A DNA stretch of 64,000 bases. It comes from Candidatus Nitrosopumilus sp. (GTDB lineage Archaea > Thermoproteota > Nitrososphaeria > Nitrososphaerales > Nitrosopumilaceae). The first letter of the stretch is position 1, and each line of letters starts with the position of its first letter. The DNA lies in assembly GCA_029263475.1 (NCBI GenBank), contig JAJCXK010000087.1, positions 30,011 to 94,010 of the forward strand, read 5' to 3'. The notes below the pieces were generated by a model, which had not been told where the DNA came from, ran no database searches, and saw nothing but the letters and a program-made list of their open reading frames with translations. Shown here piece by piece: positions 20,659 through 31,014 of this stretch. Made by a program: the position numbers and the translations under genes.

Positions 20659-21381
20659 TCAAATCTTTCTCTTAGCTGCAGTCTTCTTTGCAGCTGGCTT
20701 TCTCTTAGATGCAGTCTTCTTTGCAGCTGGCTTTCTCTTAGCTATTTTTTGCAATCTTGAAAATACATTATCTAACGATTTTTTAGCAGATTCCTCAGCA
20801 TTGATTTGTTTTTCCAATTCTCCTGCAAAACTTTTGGCAGATTTACGATTTGTGATCATTGTTTCACGAAGAGAGGGTTTGGATTTGGTTTGTTTTTGAA
20901 TTTGTGAGGTAATTTTCGATTGCATATTAGAATAGTTTTCCACATCATCAGAAATATTCTTTGCAGTTTTTTGTCTGCTTTTAATTTCAGAAAGGAGGTC
21001 TTGTACATGATCGTTTAATGGGCGCAACCTAGCCTCAGCAGATTGTTTTTCATCAGAACCCTCAGCAAATTCAATTTCTTGTTCGGCCTTCTCAACACCA
21101 TCCTTTTCGCGGCGTATCTTTTCTTGTGCAATTGCTATCAATCGTTCAATGCTTTCTAATTGAGAGGTTTTTCTTGCAAGTATTGCTGAGACATTAGAGG
21201 ATTCTTCGCGTTCTGATTCAATCTTTTTTTCAATAGAATTTAGACTTGAAGATGAACGTCTTTCTGCAGATTGAAATTCTTTGATTCGTATCTCAGCCTT
21301 TTTTTTAAGTTTTGTCGCTTCTTGTTTTTCTTTGTGTAACTTAATTGCCAAATTTTCTAGTGATGCCAATGATATAATCAA
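20659..21381 (-). CDS. Coiled-coil protein with histone H1-like Lys/Ala/Pro-rich tail
   Basis: Long charged coiled coil ending in KRKPAAKKTASKRKPAAKKTAAKRKI. Confidence 0.75.
   Translation of the reverse strand: MIISLASLENLAIKLHKEKQEATKLKKKAEIRIKEFQSAERRSSSSLNSIEKKIESEREESSNVSAILARKTSQLESIERLIAIAQEKIRREKDGVEKAEQEIEFAEGSDEKQSAEARLRPLNDHVQDLLSEIKSRQKTAKNISDDVENYSNMQSKITSQIQKQTKSKPSLRETMITNRKSAKSFAGELEKQINAEESAKKSLDNVFSRLQKIAKRKPAAKKTASKRKPAAKKTAAKRKI
20665..20741. repeat. 33-bp tandem repeat encoding the KRKPAAKKTAS tail
   Basis: ctttctcttag starts at 20665, 20698 and 20731 (33-bp period = 11 codons). Confidence 0.85.
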
Positions 21382-21505
21382 AACAAAAGAGTCGGTTAAG
21401 TAGTGAATATGATCATGATTTGACTTTCAGGTTAAGAAAATTAACTTAATTTTAGCATCAAAATGATTTTTTAAAAAATATTAGTCAAGAGGTTTTACGG
21501 TATGC

Positions 21506-21817
21506 ATGGAATTTCATCCAAAAGATTTGCCGATATTCAAGACATATGATCTAAAAGATGAGAAAGACGCAAATGTTGCAGTTGAAGACATGGTATCAAT
21601 AGGATTTCAAACCCATAAGGAAGGGTTCAAGGTATTAATGCCAAAAGAAACAAGAACAGCAAAAAGAATAGGCTATACTGTAACAACAGGGGTAACTGCA
21701 GGACTCAGACAAAAAAAAGAAAACAGAGACATCAAATATTGGACATATCATCATGATGATAATCATTATGCAATTGTACTGATAAACAACAGTGCTCTGA
21801 CCGAGCTAGGTTTTTGA
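21506..21817 (+). CDS. Hypothetical protein
   Basis: 103-aa ORF. Confidence 0.6.
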   Translation: MEFHPKDLPIFKTYDLKDEKDANVAVEDMVSIGFQTHKEGFKVLMPKETRTAKRIGYTVTTGVTAGLRQKKENRDIKYWTYHHDDNHYAIVLINNSALTELGF

Positions 21818-22474
21818 ACTGTCAAACATATTGTAGAGTTTGGTTCTCTTTGCCAGAACTCCTGCAAGCATCATTCCAATGACAGCTCCGCTAATGACAT
21901 CCATCGGATAGTGCTGTAAAACATAGATCCTGCTAAGAGACATAATTACAGGATACAGCAATACAAGATACGCGCCGCGCGGAAATCTGTTTGACAATGC
22001 ATATCCAAATATTATTGCAAATATCATAGATCTGGCAGCATGACCTGACGGATATGATGCATTATTCCCACCTTCACAGAATAATGCATATGTATCCTGA
22101 CTGATTGATAATGGAAATGGCGTTCCCTCATATTCAAAATTAGGCCTATCACGATCAACACCGCATTTTATGTAACCTGTAAGCAAAGTGGAAATTACAA
22201 TCAATATCATCAGAGTAATTCCCATTCTTCGAGTTTTTGGAATTATCAAAATTAAAATTCCAAACATTAGCATGGTAAATGCATCACCAGATTCATTTAC
22301 AGATTGTATAATGATATCCAAAGTAGGATTCCCATCACCTTCAGAGAATGCAGAAACTATACTCTGATCAAAATTTTCTGTTAAACCAGAATGAACAATA
22401 GCAGTGATCATTAGAAAAGAGATTGTCAGTAAAACAAAAGGTCGTGATCTAATATTAAAAATCCAATTTTGCAA
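21806..22474 (-). CDS. PAP2-family membrane phosphatase
   Basis: KCGVDRDRPNFE, YPSGHAARSM, SRIYVLQHYPMDVISGAVIG. Confidence 0.92.
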   Translation of the reverse strand: MQNWIFNIRSRPFVLLTISFLMITAIVHSGLTENFDQSIVSAFSEGDGNPTLDIIIQSVNESGDAFTMLMFGILILIIPKTRRMGITLMILIVISTLLTGYIKCGVDRDRPNFEYEGTPFPLSISQDTYALFCEGGNNASYPSGHAARSMIFAIIFGYALSNRFPRGAYLVLLYPVIMSLSRIYVLQHYPMDVISGAVIGMMLAGVLAKRTKLYNMFDSSKT

Positions 22475-22679
22475 TTAATTAAACCTCAAGAACGTGTCTT
22501 TTAATTTTTGTCAATAGAAAAAGTTTGCAGATACAAATCACAGTGCAACAAAAAATACTTGATCGTAGGATGTACTTAACAGAAAATGCATAAATGCAAT
22601 GAAAAACATATACGTCTTTACTTTATGTTGTGAAAACAAAGATACCAATAATTAAAACCGTAGAAGATGAAGATTTCAT

Positions 22680-23027
22680 CTAAATGGATGATTTGCATGA
22701 AGGGTTAGGACAAATTCTTTCTTCTGAGGTTCCAAGATAGATGTCATTATCACATGCACCGCAGTGTGATTTCTCTACAGGATCAAACAGTTTCATCCAG
22801 ATTGTAGTTAAATTCTGGGCAATGTTTCTAGCAAGACCAGAATCACAAATATCATTGAAAGCAGATTCAGCATCATCAATTATCCATGAAGGATCCATAT
22901 CGCCATTTTCTTTCATCATGTCGAAAATTTCATCATTTGTGAATTTAGTATCAATGTCATTGAACTTTTCAAAAATTATTTTTCTTATTTGAAGTGGAAT
23001 TGGGTTTGTTGGAGTAAAATCACTCAT
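22680..23027 (-). CDS. Hypothetical zinc-ribbon protein at end of suf operon
   Basis: C-terminal CGACDNDIYLGTSEERICPNPSC. Confidence 0.7.
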   Translation of the reverse strand: MSDFTPTNPIPLQIRKIIFEKFNDIDTKFTNDEIFDMMKENGDMDPSWIIDDAESAFNDICDSGLARNIAQNLTTIWMKLFDPVEKSHCGACDNDIYLGTSEERICPNPSCKSSI

Positions 23028-23028
23028 A

Positions 23029-23472
23029 CTAGTACAGGTTTTCTGCCTCTTCTTTTAGTTTGTCCACATTTTGATCATCTTTGATATTGTTTCCCATGTA
23101 TGTATAAAGAGCAGATTTCAACACCTTGAGAGAAAGTAAGGCACATTTGATTCGAACCGCCTGCAAGTGTTCAAGACCTAGTTCACCTAGAACATCATTT
23201 TTTTCGATAGCTCTTGCCTCATCAATACTCTTACCTTTTGTGATTTCAGTTAATACTGACGAACACGCCATACAAATTGCACATCCCTTTCCATGAAATT
23301 TAATATCTGTAACTTTGTTCTCGTCAATTTTCATATCAATGTCAATGCTATCGCCACAAAGGGGGTTTGAATCATGAAATGTTACATCATGATTCTCAAT
23401 TTCCCCATAATTGATCGGATTTCTGGAATAGTCAACTATCATTTCATGATAAATGTCCGCGTTGCTACTCAT
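23029..23472 (-). CDS. sufU: Fe-S scaffold SufU/IscU-like
   Basis: NPLCGDSIDIDMKID, GKGCAICMACSSVLTE, VRIKCALLSLKVL. Confidence 0.92.
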   Translation of the reverse strand: MSSNADIYHEMIVDYSRNPINYGEIENHDVTFHDSNPLCGDSIDIDMKIDENKVTDIKFHGKGCAICMACSSVLTEITKGKSIDEARAIEKNDVLGELGLEHLQAVRIKCALLSLKVLKSALYTYMGNNIKDDQNVDKLKEEAENLY

Positions 23473-24713
23473 AATTTGAATACCTTTGCCACAATATTTA
23501 ATGAATTTACCAGAATATCAATGTCTTGTTTAGTGTTATAGATGTAAAAACTCGCCCTGGACGTCGCAGCGACATCTAATCGTTCCATAAGGACTTGTGC
23601 GCAGTGGTGACCAGAACGAACCGCAATTCCCTCCTCGTCAATAATTTGAGCAACATCATGAGGATGAACATCTGCAAAATTAAATGAGATCACGCCTCCA
23701 CGTTTTGAAATATCTTTGGTACCATAGATATGAAGTCCCTTTACTGCAGATAGCTTCTCAATTGCGTATTGTGTCAATTCGACTTCATGTTTTCGTATAT
23801 TATCCATTCCAATTTTGGTCAGATAGTCAACTGCAGATCCCAACCCTATTACGTCTGCAATGTTAGGAGTGCCCGCTTCAAACTTGTAAGGTAAATCATT
23901 CCACGTTGTCTCATACTTATGGACTTCTCTAATCATGTCACCACCACCATGGAAAGGATTCATTGTTTGAAGTACTGATTTTCGAACCCATAAAATTCCA
24001 ACCCCAGTAGGTCCCAACATTTTATGTCCAGAAAATGCAAAGAAGTCACAATCCAATTTTTCAATATCTACTTCCATGTGAGGAACAGCCTGAGCACCGT
24101 CAATCAAGGTAAGTACGCCAGCGACTTTACATTTCTCAATGATTTTTTCAGCATTAGTGATTGTTCCAAGGACATTGGACATTAAACTAAAAGTGACAAG
24201 TTTGACCTTTCCTGTTGCCAGATACTTGTCAAGATCATCTAAAATCAACTCCCCGTTATCATCCATTCCAATGTATTCCAATTTAGCACGTTTCTCTTGG
24301 GTTAGAAGCTGCCATGGTACAATGTTACTGTGATGTTCGTATTCGGTAGTTACAATAATGTCACCTTCATTGATATGAGGTCTCCCCCATGCATATGCAA
24401 CCAAATTGATTGCCTCAGTAGTACCCCTAACAAAGATAATTTCCTGTCGATTTTTTATGTTGACAAAGTTTGCAATTTTATCCCTTGATGCCTCATAAGC
24501 CTCAGTAGATTCCTCAGCCAGGGCATAAACAGCTCGGTGAATATTTGCATTGTGATTTTGATAGTAATCAGTAATAGAGTCAATTACCTGATTGGGTTTT
24601 TGAGTTGTAGACGCATTATCCAAATAGACAAGAGGTTTGTTATCGCGTACAATTCTTTTTAGAATCGGAAAATCATCCCGTATATTTTCAAATAACGATT
24701 CGGTGTTTTGCAT
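23469..24713 (-). CDS. sufS: Cysteine desulfurase SufS
   Basis: VYLDNASTTQKP, DFFAFSGHKMLGPTGVGILW, VRSGHHCAQVLM. Confidence 0.95.
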   Translation of the reverse strand: MQNTESLFENIRDDFPILKRIVRDNKPLVYLDNASTTQKPNQVIDSITDYYQNHNANIHRAVYALAEESTEAYEASRDKIANFVNIKNRQEIIFVRGTTEAINLVAYAWGRPHINEGDIIVTTEYEHHSNIVPWQLLTQEKRAKLEYIGMDDNGELILDDLDKYLATGKVKLVTFSLMSNVLGTITNAEKIIEKCKVAGVLTLIDGAQAVPHMEVDIEKLDCDFFAFSGHKMLGPTGVGILWVRKSVLQTMNPFHGGGDMIREVHKYETTWNDLPYKFEAGTPNIADVIGLGSAVDYLTKIGMDNIRKHEVELTQYAIEKLSAVKGLHIYGTKDISKRGGVISFNFADVHPHDVAQIIDEEGIAVRSGHHCAQVLMERLDVAATSRASFYIYNTKQDIDILVNSLNIVAKVFKL

Positions 24714-24716
24714 TTC

Positions 24717-24998
24717 TTATATCTCCACAAAAATTTCGTTGGCGTCTATTTTAACATTGTATACATCGAGAGGGACTTCAGCAGGAAGGTTTTGAGGTTT
24801 GCCATTCACCAAATTAAATACAGAAAGATGTAACGGACACCTGACGCCATCTTCACTAAGAAAACCAGTAGACAGGTCAGCATCAGCATGTGTACAGATT
24901 AAGTCAGTTGCATGTATCGTTCCCTTAAGATTGGCTATCAAGAGCTTCTTACCATCATGTACAAATCCAAAAAGCTGACCTTCTTTTACCTGCTCCAT
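24717..24998 (-). CDS. Rieske-type ferredoxin
   Basis: CTHADADLSTGFLSEDGVRCPLHLSVFNL (C-x-H ... C-x2-H); start trimmed to MEQVKEG. Confidence 0.88.
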   Translation of the reverse strand: MEQVKEGQLFGFVHDGKKLLIANLKGTIHATDLICTHADADLSTGFLSEDGVRCPLHLSVFNLVNGKPQNLPAEVPLDVYNVKIDANEIFVEI

Positions 24999-25029
24999 AT
25001 TGCAAGCTTTAATCCATTCAGACAAAATA

Positions 25030-26430
25030 TCACCGATACTTGTAATGTTGCTCGATTTCAGAGTTTTCGTTGTATCGAGTTTCCTCAATTTCAACAAACT
25101 TGGCTAGTTCTTTATCAGTGTTAATTGTAAGTTCTCGATTTTCCCATTTGGATTCAATAAGATAAGCAATCCATGCTCTGACTTGAATTGACATTTTTCT
25201 TGAAAGAGGTTCTAAGAATCCTTCAACAATTATTCGCTCTGCCTCATCATGAGTAAGGCACCTGCTTTTCAAATAGAATACTTGTTCTTCGTCAATCTGT
25301 GCGACTGATGCGGAGTGAGTTGCCTTTACATCATTTGTAAAAATTTCCAACCCAGGTATTGCGTCGGATTTTGCATCCTTATCCAATAAAATTGAGCGGC
25401 CAGACAAGAATGAGTTGGACTTTGGAGCATTCTCTTTGATCCTAATCATTCCCTTAAACAAGGATTTGGACTTGTTTCTAAGAATAGATTTTTCAACAAC
25501 TCGGCCTTCAGTTGCAGGACTTTCATGGTTTACGTTAGTTTGAATGTCAAATGACTGTTCATTATTTCCAAAAATTACTTCTGAATCATTACATGATGCG
25601 CCAGTACCATTAAGGAAATATTCAATCTTGTATCTGGACAATATAGAGCCAAATATTCCAGAATACCAGTTGACTTTGGCATCTTGGGCCAAATCAGTTC
25701 TCCTCGTTGAAAAGGCTACAGCATGCTGATCAATCATTTGTAGAGTTGTAACATCTAGTTGTGCGTTTGCTCCAAGAGTGGTATTCATAAGTTCAAGATA
25801 TGCTTGTTGGGTTTGAATACTTGGAGAATACAGTTCTTGAACAAGAGTAGATTTACTGTTTTCATCTGCAAAGATTACATTTCTTGAAATTGTAGAATGG
25901 CCATCTTCAGAAAGACAAGATAGGAAATGAATTGGCTTATCCACAATCAAACCACGAGGAATGTGAATGAAGATTCCAGAGTTAAAGGCAGCATTATTTA
26001 GTGCCGTGAATTTATCATCTTTGGGGTTTGAAGCTTCCAGTGCCTTCTTCACAAGTTCAAAGTTATTTTTTATCGCATCAGAGATGGAAGAAATCACCAA
26101 TCCTTTTGATTTTAACTCATCAGGTAAGTTGATTTTGTGAATATTGGTACCAATCTGGATTATGCAAATCTCATCTTCCAATTCACCCAATCGTTTCGTC
26201 AAAAAGCCAGGAATGGTTTCTGTCGTGGATGTTGAAATAGACACTTTGTCAGGATCCATCTTTTTTGCATCAGTGTATTTGTTGTAAAGAGGAGACAATT
26301 CAATTGGAAGACTGTCATAAATTGACAATGAATTTTTTCTGTAATCTTTTAGCCAGTCAGGTTCATTCCTTGATGAGGAAATCTCATCTACGAGACTGGT
26401 GTTGAGTTTGGAAAGAGTTTCTTGAGACAT
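25030..26430 (-). CDS. sufD: Fe-S cluster assembly protein SufD
   Basis: SufBD core (GRIV-type VVEKSILRNKSKSLFKGMIRIKENAPKSNSFLSGRSILLDKDAKSDAIPGLEIFTNDVKATHSASV). Confidence 0.93.
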   Translation of the reverse strand: MSQETLSKLNTSLVDEISSSRNEPDWLKDYRKNSLSIYDSLPIELSPLYNKYTDAKKMDPDKVSISTSTTETIPGFLTKRLGELEDEICIIQIGTNIHKINLPDELKSKGLVISSISDAIKNNFELVKKALEASNPKDDKFTALNNAAFNSGIFIHIPRGLIVDKPIHFLSCLSEDGHSTISRNVIFADENSKSTLVQELYSPSIQTQQAYLELMNTTLGANAQLDVTTLQMIDQHAVAFSTRRTDLAQDAKVNWYSGIFGSILSRYKIEYFLNGTGASCNDSEVIFGNNEQSFDIQTNVNHESPATEGRVVEKSILRNKSKSLFKGMIRIKENAPKSNSFLSGRSILLDKDAKSDAIPGLEIFTNDVKATHSASVAQIDEEQVFYLKSRCLTHDEAERIIVEGFLEPLSRKMSIQVRAWIAYLIESKWENRELTINTDKELAKFVEIEETRYNENSEIEQHYKYR

Positions 26431-26460
26431 GATTAATCAAAATTAAATATGTTGGAGGGT

Positions 26461-27861
26461 TTATCCCACCGAGTCATCCATCTCTAGCTTGATGAGTCTG
26501 TTTAGTTCAACAGCATATTCCATAGGTAATTCTTTTGTGAATGGCTCCATAAATCCATTTACAATTAGAGACAATGCTTCTTCCTCATTAAACCCTCTAC
26601 TCATTAGATAGAAGATTTGTTCATCACCAATTTTTCCGACGGTTGCTTCGTGGGTGATTGTTGCATCTTCTTGATTGATCTCCATGTACGGATATGTATC
26701 AGTTTTTGATGTATCATCTAAAAGCAATGCATCGCATCTTACGGTAGACTTTACACCGGTGGCACCTTTTGCCACATTTAGCATTCCCCTATATGTAGAA
26801 CGACCATCCATTCTGCTTACAGACTTTGATGTGACTTTGGAAGTTGTGTTTGGTGCAAGGTGAACCATTTTGGCACCAGTATCCTGATGCTGTCCTTTTC
26901 CTGCAAATGCAATAGAAAGAGTCTCACCATACGCTCTTTCACCCATAAGATAGACTCCAGGATACTTCATTGTCAGTTTGCTTCCAATGTTTCCATCAAT
27001 CCATTCCACTGTTGCACCTTCATGTGCATAGGCACGCTTTGTTACAAGATTGTAAACATCAGCACTCCAGTTTTGAATTGTTGTGTATCTCATTTTTGCA
27101 TCTTTGAGTGCAACAATTTCTACAACTGCAGAATGAAGGGATTCTGAGGAATAGACAGGAGCTGTGCACCCTTCAATGTAATGTACTTCAGCACCCTCAT
27201 CAACGATGATCAAGGTTCTTTCAAACTGACCAATGTTTTCAGCATTAATTCTAAAGTATGCCTGTAACGGCATGTCAATATGAACACCTGGTGGAACATA
27301 GATAAACGAACCACCACTCCAAACTGCACTGTTTAGTGCAGCGAATTTGTTATCCTCTGGAGGAATAACCTTTCCAAAGTATTTCTTGAATAATTCAGGA
27401 TGCTCATGCAAGGCGGCATCAGTATCCAAAAAGAGAACACCCTGTTTTGCCAAGTCTTCTCTTAGACTGTGATATACGACTTCAGACTCATATTGTGCAC
27501 CCACACCAGCCAAGAATTTCTTTTCAGCTTCTGGAATTCCGAGTTTCTCAAAAGTATTTTTGACATTATCTGGAACATCATCCCAGTTTTTCTCTACCTT
27601 GTCAGATGCTTTTGCATAATAGTAAATATTTTGGAAATCAATTGTGGTCAGATCCCCTCCCCAAGTTGGCATTGGCTTTTGCATAAAAACTTCATAAGAT
27701 CGCAACCTGAAATCAAGCATCCATTGTGGCTCATTTTTCAGTTTACTAATTTCAATTACGGTTTCCTTAGACAGGCCTTTCTTGCTAAGGTGGACGTACA
27801 TCTCTGTAGAGTCCTTAAAATCATATTTTGAATAATCCATATCTAGATTTTCAGTAGTCAT
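26461..27861 (-). CDS. sufB: Fe-S cluster assembly protein SufB
   Basis: [34 protein letters not shown]...[19 protein letters not shown]...[25 protein letters not shown]. Confidence 0.96.
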   Translation of the reverse strand: MTTENLDMDYSKYDFKDSTEMYVHLSKKGLSKETVIEISKLKNEPQWMLDFRLRSYEVFMQKPMPTWGGDLTTIDFQNIYYYAKASDKVEKNWDDVPDNVKNTFEKLGIPEAEKKFLAGVGAQYESEVVYHSLREDLAKQGVLFLDTDAALHEHPELFKKYFGKVIPPEDNKFAALNSAVWSGGSFIYVPPGVHIDMPLQAYFRINAENIGQFERTLIIVDEGAEVHYIEGCTAPVYSSESLHSAVVEIVALKDAKMRYTTIQNWSADVYNLVTKRAYAHEGATVEWIDGNIGSKLTMKYPGVYLMGERAYGETLSIAFAGKGQHQDTGAKMVHLAPNTTSKVTSKSVSRMDGRSTYRGMLNVAKGATGVKSTVRCDALLLDDTSKTDTYPYMEINQEDATITHEATVGKIGDEQIFYLMSRGFNEEEALSLIVNGFMEPFTKELPMEYAVELNRLIKLEMDDSVG

Positions 27862-27980
27862 ACGTGGGATAACCCCGTTATATTATAAATACATGAGGAA
27901 AAATAGGCATAGCTAAATAGCTTTAGCTAAAGTCATAGATTTAATAAAAAAGATCGACATATGATAGGATATTAAAAAAT

Positions 27981-28127
27981 ATGTCAACAGATATCATGTT
28001 AATCAAATTGTTAGATATGGATATTACTACTAGTAAATCTATTAAAAAAGTGCAAAGGTGCAATATTCAAAAATTCTTTGCATCAAAACCGAGAATGATT
28101 AGAATGTCAGATGAAATTTCAATGTAA
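27981..28127 (+). CDS. Possible 48-aa small protein
   Basis: ATG...TAA ORF MSTDIMLIKLLDMDITTSKSIKKVQRCNIQKFFASKPRMIRMSDEISM in the intergenic region upstream of sufB. Confidence 0.25.
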   Translation: MSTDIMLIKLLDMDITTSKSIKKVQRCNIQKFFASKPRMIRMSDEISM

Positions 28128-28153
28128 TTATTTGCACATATCAAACATCAGCA

Positions 28154-29353
28154 TCATTCAATCACATAAGATAGCATTGAATGTGGTGAAAGAGGAACTC
28201 TATCATTTAGTGATTTCCAAACAAAGGTTTCAATGAAATAATTGTTTTCCACCTTTGGAACCCATGATTGAGACAATTGCAAACTCTGATTTGATGTCAA
28301 TTCCCCCTGAATCCAAGATAACGACACCACGGAACCAGATTCATCTTTCACCTGTGTGAGATATACAAATGATTGATCATGATTTTGATTGTTACTAATC
28401 CTATTAACAATCTGACTTGTCTCATTGACCATGGGTTTGGTCGGAATGCCAAAGCCATCGGTAAACAAAATATCTTCGATCGAAATTCTTTGGATAGACA
28501 TAACTTCAGACTCAAGTTTGGATTCTATTTGAATATCCAAGCTATCCCGTATGGCATACGGGGAAGGAATTGTTTTGTCCTCATATTTTGCATAAACAGA
28601 ATCATCAGGAACTGCAAATAATCGATTCCCACTTGAAACACTAGACTGCGTAAAAGAAAACACGGTTTCAAATATTCCAGAGTCATCATCAGTTTCAATA
28701 GCATTGACAATGATTCCAGCCATATCAGAATCCGATGAAACTTCAACTTCAATTCGATCTATAGTTTCAGGATTGAGATTCATATCAGGATCAACTACTT
28801 GGATTTTTGCAGTCTCTCCAACCAGAAACTCAGGTTTATCAAAAATTATTTTCCCCACGTTCCAACTTATCATTGCAGACGTAGTCAAAATTACACCGTC
28901 AGCAAATTCAAAAGATATTGTTAATCCACCATCACGCTCAACTTCTAAGAACCCATTGGTTGGACCATTTCCAGATGTACGCGGATTGGTATCAGGATCT
29001 CCATCACCGTCAACATCATGCGAAAAGCCTGTCAGGGTTATTTCTCCCGTAAAGACACCGCTGCTCGGAGTAGTTTCTGTTAATTTGTATGGCTCAAGAG
29101 AATGCTCACCGGTGTAAATTCTAATGAAATGCCTCTCCTGAGTACCAATAGAGTCAATGCCGTTTCTATTAGCGTTCCAGCTTGGTGCAACCACGGTAAT
29201 GTGTACCTTGTCTGTCCATGAGTACACATCCTTATCAGTGGAAATTGGAGCGGAGGGATTAAAATAATCGGGAATATCTTCAGCAAAACTTGATGGGATG
29301 ATAGAAATAATCCCCACAGATATGACCAATACAAGAATTAGTGAACATACCAC
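28154..29353 (-). CDS. Secreted/cell-surface hypothetical protein
   Basis: N-terminal signal peptide-like segment, Asp/Ser-rich beta-type sequence. Confidence 0.7.
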   Translation of the reverse strand: MVCSLILVLVISVGIISIIPSSFAEDIPDYFNPSAPISTDKDVYSWTDKVHITVVAPSWNANRNGIDSIGTQERHFIRIYTGEHSLEPYKLTETTPSSGVFTGEITLTGFSHDVDGDGDPDTNPRTSGNGPTNGFLEVERDGGLTISFEFADGVILTTSAMISWNVGKIIFDKPEFLVGETAKIQVVDPDMNLNPETIDRIEVEVSSDSDMAGIIVNAIETDDDSGIFETVFSFTQSSVSSGNRLFAVPDDSVYAKYEDKTIPSPYAIRDSLDIQIESKLESEVMSIQRISIEDILFTDGFGIPTKPMVNETSQIVNRISNNQNHDQSFVYLTQVKDESGSVVSLSWIQGELTSNQSLQLSQSWVPKVENNYFIETFVWKSLNDRVPLSPHSMLSYVIE

Positions 29354-29470
29354 AAAGTAGAAAATGATGAACGAAATTTAAACAGTTATCTTTGCTTCAG
29401 GTTCAAGCTAGAGATTCGACACGGACGATTAAGTTTAAGATCAATATGTTCTCCAAAAAGAATTTGAATG

Positions 29471-30283
29471 TCAGAGAACAGCAGTAAGTGTGCTTTTCAT
29501 AGCATCAAAAGCACCAGCAACAGTATGAACTTCAGCAACTGTATTTTTGACTTTGAATTTTTTTAATTCATCAGAGGTAAACGGTCCGATAGACACTACA
29601 GATAGTTTTTCCAGACTGTCAAGCAAGGCATCCATTTTGTAATCTTTGGACATTATCTCAAAGAATCCACGAACCGAAGATGCACTGGTAAATACTACGC
29701 CGTCAACTTTGTTCTGAGAAAACAATTCTCTAAAACCATTCCACTGAGTGGTATCCCTAAATGCACATACATCATACAGATGAATCTCCAATGTGTCAAT
29801 TCCAATCTTGTTAAGCAATTCTTTTAGAAATGGAGTGGATGCACCGCTGCGTGGAACTATTACCTTCTTTCCAACTGCATGGATTTTGGTAAATTCTTCC
29901 CCCACACCAACCGAAGAAAATGTTGTGGGTTGGTGGTTTACCTTGATTCCTTCAGATTCAAGTGCGATCGTGGTTTTAGGCCCCACAGACATTACGATAG
30001 TGTTAGCAACCGACAACTGGAGTTTTTCTAATTTTCCAACATTCTTTGCAGTATCAAACAGTAACTTTACTGCTTTTGAACTCATAAAAACGGAATAGTC
30101 AGGATCATACTTTGCCACAGATTCTAAAAACTCATCGACAATTTTTTCCCCCTTGCTGACAAGTTCAATTGTAGGTAATGGAACTGGCGTCGCATTGTTT
30201 TCACGAGCAAGTGAGATGAATTCTGAAGCGTCATCTTTTGAGCGAGTGATAGCTATGGTCTTTCCATCAAGCATCATTTCCAC
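29471..30283 (-). CDS. hemD: Uroporphyrinogen-III synthase
   Basis: FMSSKAVKLLFDTA, VVFTSASSVRGFFEIM, VVSIGPFTSDELKKF; context with hemC/cobA. Confidence 0.88.
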   Translation of the reverse strand: MEMMLDGKTIAITRSKDDASEFISLARENNATPVPLPTIELVSKGEKIVDEFLESVAKYDPDYSVFMSSKAVKLLFDTAKNVGKLEKLQLSVANTIVMSVGPKTTIALESEGIKVNHQPTTFSSVGVGEEFTKIHAVGKKVIVPRSGASTPFLKELLNKIGIDTLEIHLYDVCAFRDTTQWNGFRELFSQNKVDGVVFTSASSVRGFFEIMSKDYKMDALLDSLEKLSVVSIGPFTSDELKKFKVKNTVAEVHTVAGAFDAMKSTLTAVL

Positions 30284-31014
30284 CCAATGGTTTCTGATAA
30301 ATTCACCACATTTCCAATTATGATATTTGTGGGAGGAATAATTTTGTTTTCTTTGATTTTTTTTGCAATGTTTGTGACTGTTCCTTTGATCATTTTTTGT
30401 TTGGGGGTAGTACCATTTTGAATTACAGCGACGGGCGTGTTCTTATCCATACCTCCAGCGATGAGCTGCTTGCAGATTACATCAATACGTGAAAGTCCCA
30501 TCATTATCACGATCGTGTCAACAGATTTAGCGAGATTTTTCCATTTAACAATCTCTTTTTTCTTTTCTGGATCCTCATGTCCAGTTACAAAGACTACCGA
30601 TGAGGCATATCTTCGATGAGTCAACGGAATACCGGCATACGTTGCGGAGCCTATACCAGAGGTAATACCCGGAACAATTTCATATTTTATCTTGTGTTCT
30701 TTGAGAAATTCCGCCTCTTCTCCGCCGCGTCCAAAAATTATGGGATCACCTCCCTTTAGTCTTACTATATTTTTTTTAGATTTTGCATATTGTACCATCA
30801 AGTCATTTGTGGTGTTTTGATGGGTCGTGTCATCTCCTACCGCGCGACCGACATAGATTTTTTCTGCCTTTTTTGGAATCATTGAAATTATTTTTTTACT
30901 TACCAATCGGTCATACAAAACAACATCTGCTTTTTCAAGCAATTCAACGGCACGCAATGTGATCAGTTTACTGTCTCCAGGACCTGCCCCAACAAGATAC
31001 ACCTTTCCAGTCAT
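30274..31014 (-). CDS. cobA: Uroporphyrinogen-III C-methyltransferase
   Basis: VYLVGAGPGDSKLITLRAVELLEKADVVLYDRLV, VRLKGGDPIIFGRGGEEAEFL. Confidence 0.95.
   Translation of the reverse strand: MTGKVYLVGAGPGDSKLITLRAVELLEKADVVLYDRLVSKKIISMIPKKAEKIYVGRAVGDDTTHQNTTNDLMVQYAKSKKNIVRLKGGDPIIFGRGGEEAEFLKEHKIKYEIVPGITSGIGSATYAGIPLTHRRYASSVVFVTGHEDPEKKKEIVKWKNLAKSVDTIVIMMGLSRIDVICKQLIAGGMDKNTPVAVIQNGTTPKQKMIKGTVTNIAKKIKENKIIPPTNIIIGNVVNLSETIGWK

Noticed and set aside
25030-25097. Long N-terminal extension of the Rieske ORF (24717..25097)
   Set aside because: Would overlap sufD by 68 bp; Rieske similarity begins after MEQVKEG, so start was trimmed to 24998.
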